Source: Clostridium fessum (GTDB lineage: Bacteria; Bacillota; Clostridia; Lachnospirales; Lachnospiraceae). From it: 64,000 bases of DNA. Where the stretch lies: positions 1 through 64,000 of the forward strand of contig NZ_PYLO01000004.1 in NCBI RefSeq assembly GCF_003024715.1, in the 5' to 3' direction. Every line of letters begins with the position of its first letter. The stretch's first letter is position 1. The position numbers and the translations under genes were made by a program. The notes beneath the pieces were generated by a model. It was not told the DNA's origin. It did no database searches and worked only from the letters and a program-made list of their open reading frames with translations. This document shows positions 17,676-25,603 of this stretch, piece by piece.

Positions 17676-17825
17676 TGTACTCTCGGAATCCTTCTGTGCT
17701 TGATTTTGTGAGATGATTTTTTGTCAGTTGAGCCCAAATTTCTGAGGCGTATGTTGATGAAATTCGGATGCAGCTGGCGAAAAATCAGCCGCAAAAGCGA
17801 GTGCGGGAAAGACTCCGAGAGCACA
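17676..17825 (+). repeat. Family C structured intergenic repeat, copy C2, inside spoIIIA operon
   Basis: A 150-bp copy of family C begins the base after the spoIIIAC stop. It has ends TGTACTCTCGG and CCGAGAGCACA (one mismatch to a perfect inverted repeat) and shares the internal TGATTTTTTGTCAGTTG, CCCAAATTTCTGAGGCG and AAAATCAGCC segments with C1. It ends 22 bases before spoIIIAD. Because it lies within an operon its RNA hairpin should appear in the polycistronic message. Confidence 0.75.
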
Positions 17826-17847
17826 TTGCAGGGAAGGACGGTAAAAA

Positions 17848-18234
17848 ATGTCAATTTTAACCGTATCGGTTCTTGGGATCACGGCAGTTCTTCTGGCAGT
17901 CCAGCTCAAGGGAAAAGGCAGCGAGTATGGGACGTACATTGTGATGGCGGCGGGGCTGTGTCTCTTTTTCTATGCGGCGGGAAAGCTGGAAGTGATTCTG
18001 AAAACACTTCGGACGATGGAATCCTGCATCGGGATCAGTCCAGTGTATTTGTCGGCGCTTTTGAAAATGGCGGGAATCACTTATATTGCCGAATTTGCCT
18101 CCGGGATTTGCAAGGATGCCGGGTACGGTTCGCTGGGAACACAGATTGAGATATTTGCGAAGCTGTCCATTCTGGCGGTCAGTATGCCGATTCTGCTGGC
18201 ATTGTTGGAGACGGTGAAGCAGTTTTTGGCGTAG
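17848..18234 (+). CDS. spoIIIAD: Stage III sporulation protein AD
   Basis: SpoIIIAD, a 128-residue membrane protein of the SpoIIIA channel, related to SpoIIIAC. It has four hydrophobic segments and the conserved LLKMAGITYIAEFASGICKD region near residue 70. Start ATG 17848 is preceded by a weak GGAAGG site contributed by sequence just after repeat C2. Confidence 0.93.
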   Translation: MSILTVSVLGITAVLLAVQLKGKGSEYGTYIVMAAGLCLFFYAAGKLEVILKTLRTMESCIGISPVYLSALLKMAGITYIAEFASGICKDAGYGSLGTQIEIFAKLSILAVSMPILLALLETVKQFLA

Positions 18235-18276
18235 GGAAGTGGTAAGTGCAGAAAAGCGGAGAGATGGTGAGAGCAG

Positions 18277-19491
18277 GTGACGGTGGGAACAAAGATGGTT
18301 GTGCGGGCAGTGAGCGTTATATTCTTGAGTGTATATTTGATGGCAGGAAATCATTTAACGGTGTCGGCGGCAAATGGTGAAAAGATATCTGAAGATTCGG
18401 ATTTCAGTGTTTCTGGAGAGAACATGGATTCTCTTCTGAACTCACTGGATTTAAGCAGAATCGAAGCATTTTTAAGGGAAGCGGGAGGTTCGGCAGTCCC
18501 GGGGCTTTCATTCCGGGAAATCCTTTCGATGCTTCTCTCTGGCAATTATCAGAGAGTGGTTCGGATGCTGATGGATTTTTGCCGGACAGCCCTATTTCGG
18601 GAAATTTCAGAAAATGGCAGATGGATGGGGCAGGTCATCCTTCTGGGAATTTTAGGGGCGGTGTTCGCCAGCTTTTCGAGTCTCTTTGCCGACAGTCAGG
18701 TATCGGAGATGGGCTTTTATGTCACGTATCTTCTGATTTTTACACTGCTTGCCGCCAGTTTTTTGAATGGGGTGCGGATCACGCGGACACTGTTGGAGCA
18801 GCTCTTTGAATTTGTCCGGGTGCTGGTTCCTGCTTTTTTTCTGGCTGTCTCCTTTTCCGGGGGAAGTACCTCGGCAGCAGCCGGATATGCGTGGACACTT
18901 GCTTCTGTCAATGTGGCGGAATGGGTGTTTTTACGGTTGTTTCTGCCATGCACCCAGTTGTATGTCCTGCTGTCGCTGGCGGGACATTTAAGCTCGAAGG
19001 ATTTGTTTTCAAAAGCGTTGGAATTGCTGGAACAGGGGATGCGCTGGGGCAGCAAGGCGCTTTTGGGAGTGGTGCTGGGCTTTCATGTGCTGCAGGGAAT
19101 GATTGCGCCGTATACAGATTCGGTGCGCCAGACGGCGCTGCGGCGGGCGGTCAGCCTGATACCGGGAATCGGACAGGGCGCGGCGGCAGTGTCGCAGGTA
19201 CTTCTTGGAAGCAGCGTCCTGATCCGGAATACGGTGGGCATCGGGGGAGTGCTTGTGCTGGCGGCGGTGTCGCTTCTGCCGCTTTTGAAACTTTTAATCC
19301 TCTATCTGGGGTGCCAGGGAAGCGCGGCGCTTTTGCAGCCGGTCAGTGACAGCCGGGTGGTGGAGGCAGTCGGCGCAGTGGCGAAAGGATTTTATTTTTT
19401 GCTGGCAGCAGCTGGTTCGGCGTTGGTGTTATTTGCACTTTCGATCGCGGTGGTGTGTGCGAGCACGAACGCGGCTTATTTTGCGGGGTAG
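18277..19491 (+). CDS. spoIIIAE: Stage III sporulation protein AE
   Basis: SpoIIIAE, the large polytopic subunit of the engulfment channel. The 404 residues comprise a signal-like N-terminal helix, a soluble stretch, and about seven to eight hydrophobic helices from residue 110 on. The motif GQGAAAVSQVLLGSSVLIRN is typical. GTG 18277 is taken as start, but GTG 18283 and ATG 18295 are also possible since the upstream site is weak. Confidence 0.93.
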   Translation: MTVGTKMVVRAVSVIFLSVYLMAGNHLTVSAANGEKISEDSDFSVSGENMDSLLNSLDLSRIEAFLREAGGSAVPGLSFREILSMLLSGNYQRVVRMLMDFCRTALFREISENGRWMGQVILLGILGAVFASFSSLFADSQVSEMGFYVTYLLIFTLLAASFLNGVRITRTLLEQLFEFVRVLVPAFFLAVSFSGGSTSAAAGYAWTLASVNVAEWVFLRLFLPCTQLYVLLSLAGHLSSKDLFSKALELLEQGMRWGSKALLGVVLGFHVLQGMIAPYTDSVRQTALRRAVSLIPGIGQGAAAVSQVLLGSSVLIRNTVGIGGVLVLAAVSLLPLLKLLILYLGCQGSAALLQPVSDSRVVEAVGAVAKGFYFLLAAAGSALVLFALSIAVVCASTNAAYFAG

Positions 19492-19494
19492 AAG

Positions 19495-20154
19495 ATGGAA
19501 GTAATTACTCACTGGGCGGGGAATATCGTCAGTTATCTTGTGTTTCTGACCGTTCTGACCGGGCTTTTGCCCGCACATAAGTATGAAAAATATATTCGCC
19601 TGTTTGCGGGCTGTATCTTGCTTCTGATTGTGCTTAAGCCGCTGACGGACGGGCTGCGGCTGGAGGAGCGGCTGAATTATCTGTTTACATCTCTTTCGTT
19701 TGAAAATGAAGCGGGCGAGCTGAAAAGTGAGATGGATGAGATAGAGGTGCGGCGCAGAAATATGGTTTTGAGCCAGTATGAGGCGGAAGCATCCAAGGAG
19801 GCGGTGCGGGTGGCAGCGGAAGCGGGATTTTCCGTGGAAAAGGCGGATGTAGAGCTGGAAAAAGATCCGGAGTCGGAGCAATTTGCCTCGGTGCGGAGTG
19901 TGACGGTGTATGTGGCGGGAAGTGAGGCGGGGATGGAAGCGGCGGAACTGGAGGAGAATCAGAGTTCGATGATTGAAATAGAAAAAATTCCCCCGATTGA
20001 AATTTCACTTGAACAGGAGCAGAAGCAGGGAGAACCCGCCGCCGCGCAGGCAGTTTCATGGATGAATGGGGAAAAGATTTGGGAGCTTCAGCAGCGGCTG
20101 GCATCGTTTTATCAGGTGGAGGCGGATCATGTGGAAGTCAGGATGGAACCTTGA
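19495..20154 (+). CDS. spoIIIAF: Stage III sporulation protein AF
   Basis: SpoIIIAF, with two N-terminal membrane helices (residues about 7-25 and 35-52) and a soluble extracytoplasmic domain. The 219 residues include an acidic spacer before the C-terminal part. It follows spoIIIAE by three bases, and its end overlaps the start of spoIIIAG by 26 bases. Confidence 0.9.
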   Translation: MEVITHWAGNIVSYLVFLTVLTGLLPAHKYEKYIRLFAGCILLLIVLKPLTDGLRLEERLNYLFTSLSFENEAGELKSEMDEIEVRRRNMVLSQYEAEASKEAVRVAAEAGFSVEKADVELEKDPESEQFASVRSVTVYVAGSEAGMEAAELEENQSSMIEIEKIPPIEISLEQEQKQGEPAAAQAVSWMNGEKIWELQQRLASFYQVEADHVEVRMEP

Positions 20155-20809
20155 CAAGGAATGGGTCAAACGAAATGAAAAATGGCTGATTTTGCTGGTG
20201 CTTGGGCTGGCAATTCTGATCTTATATGCGCCGTTTGGGAAGAAGACGAGTGAGACGGGAGTCTTGCGGTCAGGGGAAAGATGGGCGGAGAGTGAAACAG
20301 AAACAAACTCTGGGCATAGAGCAGGGCAGGACAAAAATGGAAGTTCAGAAGAGAGTGGTTCGGATGTCGAAACAGGTCTGCCAGGCACTGCATCCAGGCA
20401 GGACACGAACCGCCTCTACGAGCTTCGCCTGGAGCAGCGGATCCGGGACGTTTTAAAGAAGGTGGACGGCGTGGGTGAGGTGGATGTGATGCTGACTCTG
20501 TTTTCTTCTTCGGAAAAGGTGCTGCGGGTGGATAAGGAGAGAAGCCGGGCGTCCACCTCGGAGACGGATTCTTCGGGTGGTACGCGGCAGCAGGTGGATG
20601 AATCGCTGCGGGAGAGCACCGTGCTGGCGGGAAGTTCAGGCAGCGGGGAACCGGTAGTTGAAAAAGAGCTGGCACCGGAGATTTCCGGTATCGTGATCAG
20701 CGCACAGGGAGGAGGAAATGCGTCGGTACAGAAGGAAATTTCGGAAGCGATGCAGGCATTATTCGGACTGCCGGCACATAAAATAAAAGTATTAAAGCGG
20801 GTGGAATAA
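20129..20809 (+). CDS. spoIIIAG: Stage III sporulation protein AG
   Basis: SpoIIIAG forms the large ring of the channel in the intermembrane space. ATG 20129 with GGAGG seven bases before it is chosen; the frame upstream overlaps spoIIIAF without family similarity. Residues 15-35 form one membrane helix. A low-complexity linker follows, then the ring-building domain with LRIDKERS-like VLRVDKERSRAS and EISGIVISAQGG near the C-terminus. Length 226. Confidence 0.92.
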   Translation: MWKSGWNLDKEWVKRNEKWLILLVLGLAILILYAPFGKKTSETGVLRSGERWAESETETNSGHRAGQDKNGSSEESGSDVETGLPGTASRQDTNRLYELRLEQRIRDVLKKVDGVGEVDVMLTLFSSSEKVLRVDKERSRASTSETDSSGGTRQQVDESLRESTVLAGSSGSGEPVVEKELAPEISGIVISAQGGGNASVQKEISEAMQALFGLPAHKIKVLKRVE

Positions 20810-20823
20810 AGGAGTATGCAAAT

Positions 20824-21555
20824 ATGAGAATGAAGATGAAACGCGTTTTCAGGAGAAATCAAATCATCATCACGACGCTGGCGATCATGATTGCGGCGGC
20901 GGGGTATCTCAACTATGCGGGAAAATCCGATCTGCCGGGGGCGGATACATATGAAGCGGGGGCGACCAAGATTTCAGATAGCGATATATATTCGGAAAAT
21001 CAGGCGGTGTCCGGAAGCGTGGCGGACGGTGAATATGAGGAGATTGCAAGTCTTGACGATCCGGGAGAGGGAGATCCGCTGGCAGCAGGCAGTGAGGAGG
21101 GCACAGCGCAGGGGGCGGCGGACGGAGAGGAGGCATCTGCGGACAATCCGGCAGTCGATAACCCGGGCGAGGCGGTTTTGACAGGCGGAACCGGCGTGGC
21201 AGAGTACATAGCCAATGTACAGCTCAGCCGTGAACAGATCCGCGCCAAGAACCGCGAAGCGCTGAATGCCCTGATTAACAATGAAAATCTGGATGCGTCG
21301 GCAAAAGAGGCAGCCGTTCAGGATATGCTGGCACTCAATGCGATAGCGGAGAAGGAAAATGCAGCGGAAACGCTTCTGATGGCGAAAGGATTTGCCGATC
21401 CGGTTGTCAGCATCACGGATGGAAAAGTGGATGTCGTTGTCAACGCGCCGTCCATCACAGATCCGCAGCGCGCGCAGATCGAGGATATTGTAAAACGGAA
21501 AACCGAGATATCGGCGGAAAATATCGTGATTTCCCTTTTAAACCTGGGAGATTGA
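20824..21555 (+). CDS. spoIIIAH: Stage III sporulation protein AH
   Basis: SpoIIIAH, the mother-cell partner of the forespore channel protein. One N-terminal membrane helix is followed by an acidic linker rich in G, A, D and E, then the SpoIIIAH/EscJ-like ring domain (about 140-243) with REQIRAKNREALNALI and a final IVISLLNLGD. It is the last gene of the operon and is followed by repeat A2. Confidence 0.93.
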   Translation: MRMKMKRVFRRNQIIITTLAIMIAAAGYLNYAGKSDLPGADTYEAGATKISDSDIYSENQAVSGSVADGEYEEIASLDDPGEGDPLAAGSEEGTAQGAADGEEASADNPAVDNPGEAVLTGGTGVAEYIANVQLSREQIRAKNREALNALINNENLDASAKEAAVQDMLALNAIAEKENAAETLLMAKGFADPVVSITDGKVDVVVNAPSITDPQRAQIEDIVKRKTEISAENIVISLLNLGD

Positions 21556-21573
21556 GGAAGTTCGGATGAGTTA

Positions 21574-21702
21574 ATGTTCACGGGTAGGCACTTTTGGAAC
21601 CGAAAGTGCCGTAAGAAAACGTGGTGGCAGCAGGAATTTGCCGTATTAAAATGCGAAGCCACGGCAAATTCCGTTACTGGGCACGTATGCGTGAACAGTA
21701 AC
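21574..21702 (+). repeat. Family A structured intergenic repeat, copy A2
   Basis: A 129-bp copy nearly identical to A4 (42047). Outer stem GTTCACG / CGTGAAC, hairpin GGCACTTT-TGGAACCG-AAAGTGCC, then CGTG / CACG enclosing an 11-bp stem GGAATTTGCCG / CGGCAAATTCC. It lies after spoIIIAH and before the promoter of the YqhY gene, so it belongs to the 3' side of the sporulation operon. Confidence 0.75.
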
Positions 21703-21730
21703 TCGGATGAGATTCGAACCGGAAATGCCT

Positions 21731-21758
21731 TTGCAAACTCCTGTATTTTTGGTATAAT
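21731..21758 (+). promoter_or_regulatory. Sigma-A promoter upstream of YqhY-like gene
   Basis: TTGCAA at 21731-21736 and TATAAT at 21753-21758, spaced by 16 nt, about 100 bases before the start codon of the Asp23-family gene. Confidence 0.6.
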
Positions 21759-21862
21759 AAAAACACTTAATTGAAATGTATTTCTGGAAGTATTCGAGCA
21801 TCTGTTTTTTGTGGGAAGAGAAGATTCCGGGCGTACATGGAAGTGGTCAGGAGGGATTTGGA

Positions 21863-22252
21863 ATGGCGAGAGAAGCAGAAGATAGAAGCACACATATCGT
21901 ATATGAAAAGGACCGCATTGGAGAAGTGAAAATTGCCGATGAGGTAGTGGCGATCATCGCAGGTCTGGCAGCGACCGAGGTAGACGGTGTCGATTCGATG
22001 GCTGGCAATATCACAAATGAACTGGTCGGAAAGCTCGGCATGAAAAATTTGAGCAAGGGCGTGAAAGTGACCGTAACCGAGGATCACGTGATTGTGGATC
22101 TGTCCTTAAATATGAAATATGGCTACAGCATCCCGGCAGTCAGTGAAAAGGTGCAGGACAAAGTAAAGACAGCGATTGAAAATATGACCGGTCTGATGGT
22201 TCTGGAAGTTAATATTAAGATCGCGGGTGTCAATATGCCGGCGGAAGCATAG
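21863..22252 (+). CDS. Asp23/Gls24 family protein (YqhY-like)
   Basis: Asp23/Gls24 family protein of 129 residues. ATG 21863 has GGAGGG upstream; the earlier in-frame ATG has no similarity. The domain spans GEVKIADEVVAIIAGLAATEVDGV to the end, with the typical VNIKIAGV. In Bacillus, YqhY lies between the spoIIIA operon and nusB and affects acetyl-CoA carboxylase activity. Here it keeps its place after spoIIIAH, but nusB is not present next to it. Confidence 0.92.
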   Translation: MAREAEDRSTHIVYEKDRIGEVKIADEVVAIIAGLAATEVDGVDSMAGNITNELVGKLGMKNLSKGVKVTVTEDHVIVDLSLNMKYGYSIPAVSEKVQDKVKTAIENMTGLMVLEVNIKIAGVNMPAEA

Positions 22253-22309
22253 CAGGTTTCGTGTTTTCGTAGCTTTTCATTTTCTTAACACAAAATACTC
22301 AGTTTGACC

Positions 22310-22338
22310 TTGACGGGGAAAAAACCGTATGATATGAT
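22310..22338 (+). promoter_or_regulatory. Sigma-A promoter of riboswitch-controlled unit
   Basis: TTGACG at 22310-22315 and TATGAT at 22333-22338 with 17-nt spacing. Transcription would begin around 22345, only a few bases before the predicted aptamer. Confidence 0.7.
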
Positions 22339-22347
22339 GATCGCGTT

Positions 22348-22493
22348 AAAAGGGAGTAGTTATAACCATGTAACCAACAGACCCTGAGGATAGTAAACCT
22401 CATGGTTACATGCCTTGTGTAAGTCAGATGGCAGTGTGTTTTTGTAACAAAAAGCGTGTGCCGTATGATTCAAATGTGAGGAACAAGACTTTT
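22348..22493 (+). ncRNA. Probable yybP-ykoY (Mn2+) riboswitch aptamer
   Basis: The leader starts AAAAGGGAGTAG and closes AACAAGACTTTT, which corresponds to the yybP-ykoY ends AAAGGGGAGTAGC and GCAAGACCTTT and forms P1. The first arm is a hairpin with the internal loop expected of the Mn2+ site: ATGTAACC, loop AACAGACC, CTGAGG...CCTCA, TGGTTACAT. The second arm holds a long GTGTGTTTTTGTAACAAAAAGCG stem (split by loop). The 3' strand of P1 is also the 5' strand of the terminator at 22485, so ligand binding should turn expression on. It is recognised by eye and needs a covariance-model check. Confidence 0.72.
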
Positions 22494-22531
22494 AGCATAT
22501 GTGGATGAAACGTATGCTGAAAGTCTTTTTT
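22485..22531 (+). terminator. Intrinsic terminator, expression platform of riboswitch
   Basis: A long hairpin AAGACTTTTAGCATA / TATGCTGAAAGTCTT with a T-run. Its 5' arm overlaps P1 of the aptamer, the classic arrangement of a transcription-attenuating ON switch. Confidence 0.85.
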
Positions 22532-22687
22532 GTTTTATTAGGAAAAAGCGTCCTATGAAACAAAAACACTCACATGGATGTATACCTAGCGCGAAGAAAG
22601 ACAGCTGCCAGAGCAGGTGTATCCTGGCAAGGGGCTCCAGGAAACAGGATATTTATGAAGGAAAACAAAATTAACAGGAGGAACAAC

Positions 22688-23824
22688 ATGGAATTTTTAT
22701 GGGAAGGCGTCATGGCGATCACGCCGCAGCAGGTTGTGATGTATCTGATCGGCGGGCTTTTGATCTGGCTGGCGGTCAAAAAGGAATACGAACCGGCGCT
22801 GCTTCTGCCGATGGGATTCGGCGCGATCATGGTAAACCTGCCATTATCCGGCGTCATTAACCAGGTGACGGAGGGCATCGGGGAGACACAGGGTATTATA
22901 CAGTGGCTGTTTGAGACGACGATCAGCGCGTCGGAGGCGCTTCCGATTCTGCTCTTTATCGGAATCGGGGCAATGATTGACTTTGGACCGCTTCTGTCAC
23001 AGCCGATCATGTTTTTATTTGGTGCGGCGGCGCAGTTTGGCATTTTCTTTGCGATCTGTGCGGCATCGCTGATGGGATTTGAACTCAGGGATGCGGCATC
23101 GATTGGAATCATCGGTGCGGCGGATGGACCGACTTCCATTCTGGTTTCCCAGATCATGCATTCCAACTATGTGGGCGCGATCGCGGTGGCGGCGTACTCC
23201 TACATGGCGCTGGTGCCAATCATCCAGCCATTTGCGATCCGTCTGGTGACGACGAAAAAAGAACGCCGGATTCACATGACCTACAGTCCGAAAAATGTGT
23301 CCAAAACGACCAAGATCGCATTTCCAATTGTGGTTACTATCATTGTCGGACTGATTTCTCCGGCATCGGTGGCGCTGGTCGGATTTCTGATGTTTGGAAA
23401 CCTGATCCGCGAGTGCGGCGTGCTTCCGGCACTTTCCCAGACGGCACAGAACGAGCTGGCAAACCTGATTACCCTGCTGCTTGGCATCACGATTTCGTTC
23501 AGTATGCGTGCGGATGCGTTTGTGCGGGTTGACACACTTCTGATTATGGGAATCGGTCTGATTGCATTTATCTTTGATACGATCGGCGGTGTGCTGTTTG
23601 CTAAATTTATGAACCTGTTTTTGAAGACGAAAATCAATCCGATGATCGGTGCGGCGGGCATTTCCGCATTCCCGATGTCCTCACGCGTGGTGCAGAAGCT
23701 GGCGATGGAGGAGGAAAAGGGAAATATTATCCTGATGCATGCGGTCGGCGCCAATGTATCGGGGCAGATCGCCTCGGTCATCGCGGGCGGACTGGTTATT
23801 AAGCTGGTAAGCCAGTATTTGTAA
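22688..23824 (+). CDS. Sodium ion-translocating decarboxylase beta-subunit-like membrane protein
   Basis: OadB/MmdB/GcdB-type membrane protein, 378 residues with about ten hydrophobic helices. In the complete enzymes this subunit couples carboxybiotin decarboxylation to Na+ export. Signatures include LLFIGIGAMIDFGPLL, the re-entrant loop GIIGAADGPTSIL near residue 150, and GAAGISAFPMSSRVVQ. ATG 22688 follows AGGAGG; upstream frame runs through repeat-like sequence. No alpha subunit or biotin carrier is nearby; only a gamma-like mini-protein follows. It lies downstream of a probable Mn2+ riboswitch, which suggests a role in ion homeostasis. Confidence 0.92.
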   Translation: MEFLWEGVMAITPQQVVMYLIGGLLIWLAVKKEYEPALLLPMGFGAIMVNLPLSGVINQVTEGIGETQGIIQWLFETTISASEALPILLFIGIGAMIDFGPLLSQPIMFLFGAAAQFGIFFAICAASLMGFELRDAASIGIIGAADGPTSILVSQIMHSNYVGAIAVAAYSYMALVPIIQPFAIRLVTTKKERRIHMTYSPKNVSKTTKIAFPIVVTIIVGLISPASVALVGFLMFGNLIRECGVLPALSQTAQNELANLITLLLGITISFSMRADAFVRVDTLLIMGIGLIAFIFDTIGGVLFAKFMNLFLKTKINPMIGAAGISAFPMSSRVVQKLAMEEEKGNIILMHAVGANVSGQIASVIAGGLVIKLVSQYL

Positions 23825-23927
23825 TATAGGTCTGTCGGGCAGATAAAATGGAAAAGGAAGGCTGCACTTGAATGATGAAAAATCAAGAGACAGCCAGTGC
23901 ACTGATTGAGATGGAGGAAAATATCGG

Positions 23928-24041
23928 ATGTGGAATAATTTTTTGATTTCGCTGGCAATTATGGGAAAAGGAATGGCGGGAATTTTCGTCGTTGTCCTGA
24001 TTATTACGGCAGTGGTGCTGATTTTAGGTAAGTTAAAGTAA
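23928..24041 (+). CDS. OadG-related small transporter subunit, 37 aa
   Basis: A 37-residue single-helix protein starting at ATG 23928 behind GGAGG (23913). It reads MWNNFLISLAIMGKGMAG and then a hydrophobic helix ending LGKLK, like the N-terminal membrane segment of decarboxylase gamma subunits (OadG). Such mini-OadG proteins accompany orphan OadB genes. It lies 104 bases after the OadB-like gene and is presumably its partner. It lacks the zinc-binding C-terminus of full OadG. Confidence 0.75.
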   Translation: MWNNFLISLAIMGKGMAGIFVVVLIITAVVLILGKLK

Positions 24042-24094
24042 AATATAAATTGGAAAAAGTATCTTTCTTTTTTCTTTCAGTTTTATGCAGTTCG

Positions 24095-24123
24095 TTGACA
24101 TTCGACAGAGGTAAATCTATAAT
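24095..24123 (+). promoter_or_regulatory. Sigma-A promoter of carboxypeptidase gene
   Basis: Perfect consensus TTGACA (24095-24100) and TATAAT (24118-24123) with 17-nt spacing, about 50 bases before the start codon. Confidence 0.85.
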
Positions 24124-24171
24124 AGAAACATTGTTTGTAAGAGTTTGAAAGGGCCAGAAGGAGACATGAGA

Positions 24172-25344
24172 ATGAGTCAACGAAATAAAATTCAGCGCCT
24201 GCTGCGAAAAGGCGCTTTGGCAACTTGTTTATCCCTGTCAGTTGTGTGCAGCAGCTTATCGGCAGTTACAGCGTATGCAGGACCGGCGGATGATCCGGCA
24301 GCGGCAGCACCAGTGATCGGACCGGGCGGTCCGGGAACCACGAACGCGAATGCGGGACAGCAGGCGGATAATTCCTATTATAATCAGACGTTATCCAATC
24401 CGGTTGTCAATCCGGTGGACAAGTATTCCTATAGCCAGATGGTAAACGATATTTCGGCGCTGGCAAGCCGTTATCCGGGAACAGTGACAGTGAAATCGAT
24501 TGGAAAATCGGCGGACGGACGTGATATCTACGATGTGATTGTCGGCAATCCGAACGCATCCAAGAAGATTTTGTTCCAGGGGGCGATTCATGCCAGAGAG
24601 TATATCGTTGTACCGCTGATGATGCAGCAGCTCGAGTATCTGGCAGCTGGATTTACGAATAATGGTACCTATATGACGCAGCCGCTTTCTAATATATTGG
24701 GACAGGTGGCATTTCATTTTGTGCCGATGCTGAATCCGGATGGAGTTACGATCAGCCAGATGGGCGAGAATGGTATCCAGTCGGAGGAACTGCGCCAGAC
24801 GATGCAGGCGGCGTACGCGGCGGACAAGGCATCCAGCCGGACAACGGTCAGCTATGAAGAGTATATGAGACGCTGGAAGGCGAATGCACGCGGTGTCGAT
24901 CTGAACTATAACTTTGCAGCAAACTGGGAGGGAATCAATGTGTCTTTAACTCATCCGTCTGCAAATGGTTATAAGGGAACCAACCCACTGTCAGAGCCGG
25001 AGAGCCAGGCAATCGCGAACCTGATTCAGGGAACGGGATTCAATGCGGTTATCAACTATCATGCGATGGGAAATGTGATTTACTGGGATACGCAGAACAA
25101 CCAGAAAGCGGCAGAGTCCAAGGCGCTGGCAAACGCTGTTCATGCCTTGAATGGTTATTCCGTTCTTGGAAGCAAGGGCGTCGGCGGCTTGAAGGACTGG
25201 CTGCAGCAGGCAGCAGGCATCCCTGGTATCACGATCGAGGTAGGACGTTCCACCTGCCCGGTATCTTTCTCGGAATATCCGGCGATCTGGAACCAGAATA
25301 AGGCAGTCCCGGCAACGCTGGGATATTATGTGGCGACACATTGA
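24172..25344 (+). CDS. Secreted M14 family zinc carboxypeptidase
   Basis: Extracellular metallocarboxypeptidase, 390 residues. ATG 24172 is chosen because AAGGAG then has 8-base spacing (ATG 24166 is too close). A signal peptide (basic start, hydrophobic core, AYA-G cleavage near residue 38) is followed by a Pro/Ala-rich linker. The catalytic domain has zinc ligands H140xxE143 (GAIHARE) and H297 (YHAMG), the substrate Arg/Asn region RGVDLNYNF, NPDGV, and the general base E356 in TIEVGRS. Members trim C-terminal residues from peptides or peptidoglycan stems; the substrate here is open. Transcribed alone with its own promoter and terminator. Confidence 0.93.
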   Translation: MSQRNKIQRLLRKGALATCLSLSVVCSSLSAVTAYAGPADDPAAAAPVIGPGGPGTTNANAGQQADNSYYNQTLSNPVVNPVDKYSYSQMVNDISALASRYPGTVTVKSIGKSADGRDIYDVIVGNPNASKKILFQGAIHAREYIVVPLMMQQLEYLAAGFTNNGTYMTQPLSNILGQVAFHFVPMLNPDGVTISQMGENGIQSEELRQTMQAAYAADKASSRTTVSYEEYMRRWKANARGVDLNYNFAANWEGINVSLTHPSANGYKGTNPLSEPESQAIANLIQGTGFNAVINYHAMGNVIYWDTQNNQKAAESKALANAVHALNGYSVLGSKGVGGLKDWLQQAAGIPGITIEVGRSTCPVSFSEYPAIWNQNKAVPATLGYYVATH

Positions 25345-25371
25345 TGATGGAATAAAATGAAGATTAGATAG

Positions 25372-25419
25372 AAAAAGGATGTGCGACTGGAGTTGGAAGT
25401 GGTCGCACATCCTTTTTTG
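25372..25419 (+). terminator. Rho-independent terminator after carboxypeptidase gene
   Basis: Hairpin GGATGTGCGAC / GTCGCACATCC with a 14-base loop followed by six T. Confidence 0.9.
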
Positions 25420-25502
25420 TTTCAAGATTTGGAACGGATCAACAAAAACAGGAAGCTAAAACTATACAAAATGGAAAATACATTCTTTTTTCAAAAATAT
25501 GG

Positions 25503-25567
25503 TTGACAAATTCTGCAACATGATCTAATATAAAATCACAAAAGGAACAAAAATTCCATAACCGACA
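25503..25567 (+). promoter_or_regulatory. Promoter with candidate RpiR-type operator, hydrolase operon
   Basis: TTGACA at 25503-25508 and TAATAT at 25526-25531 (17-nt spacing) form the promoter. About 20 bases downstream lies ATTCCATAACCGACA (25553-25567), which recurs with one change (ATTCCATAAACGACA) before the nitrilase/BCCT operon at 32693. GGAACAAAAATTCC just overlapping it is an inverted repeat. A repressor bound here would block elongation. The assignment to the RpiR regulator at 32916 is inference. Confidence 0.55.
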
Positions 25568-25603
25568 AAAAAGAATAAATTAAATGAAATGGAGGATTTC
25601 AAC

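Noticed and set aside
21574-21774. Forward frame across repeat A2, alike to one at 42042 in A4
   Set aside because: It reads through a hairpin-rich repeat, and the divergent copies A1 and A3 do not preserve it.
23872-23946. 24-codon frame between the OadB-like gene and the OadG-like gene
   Set aside because: It overlaps the better supported OadG-like start, is not hydrophobic, and has only a weak site; it could at most be a leader peptide.
22688-24041. Complete Na+-pumping decarboxylase operon
   Set aside because: No carboxyltransferase alpha subunit or biotin carrier gene is present nearby, and the gamma-like protein is only 37 residues.
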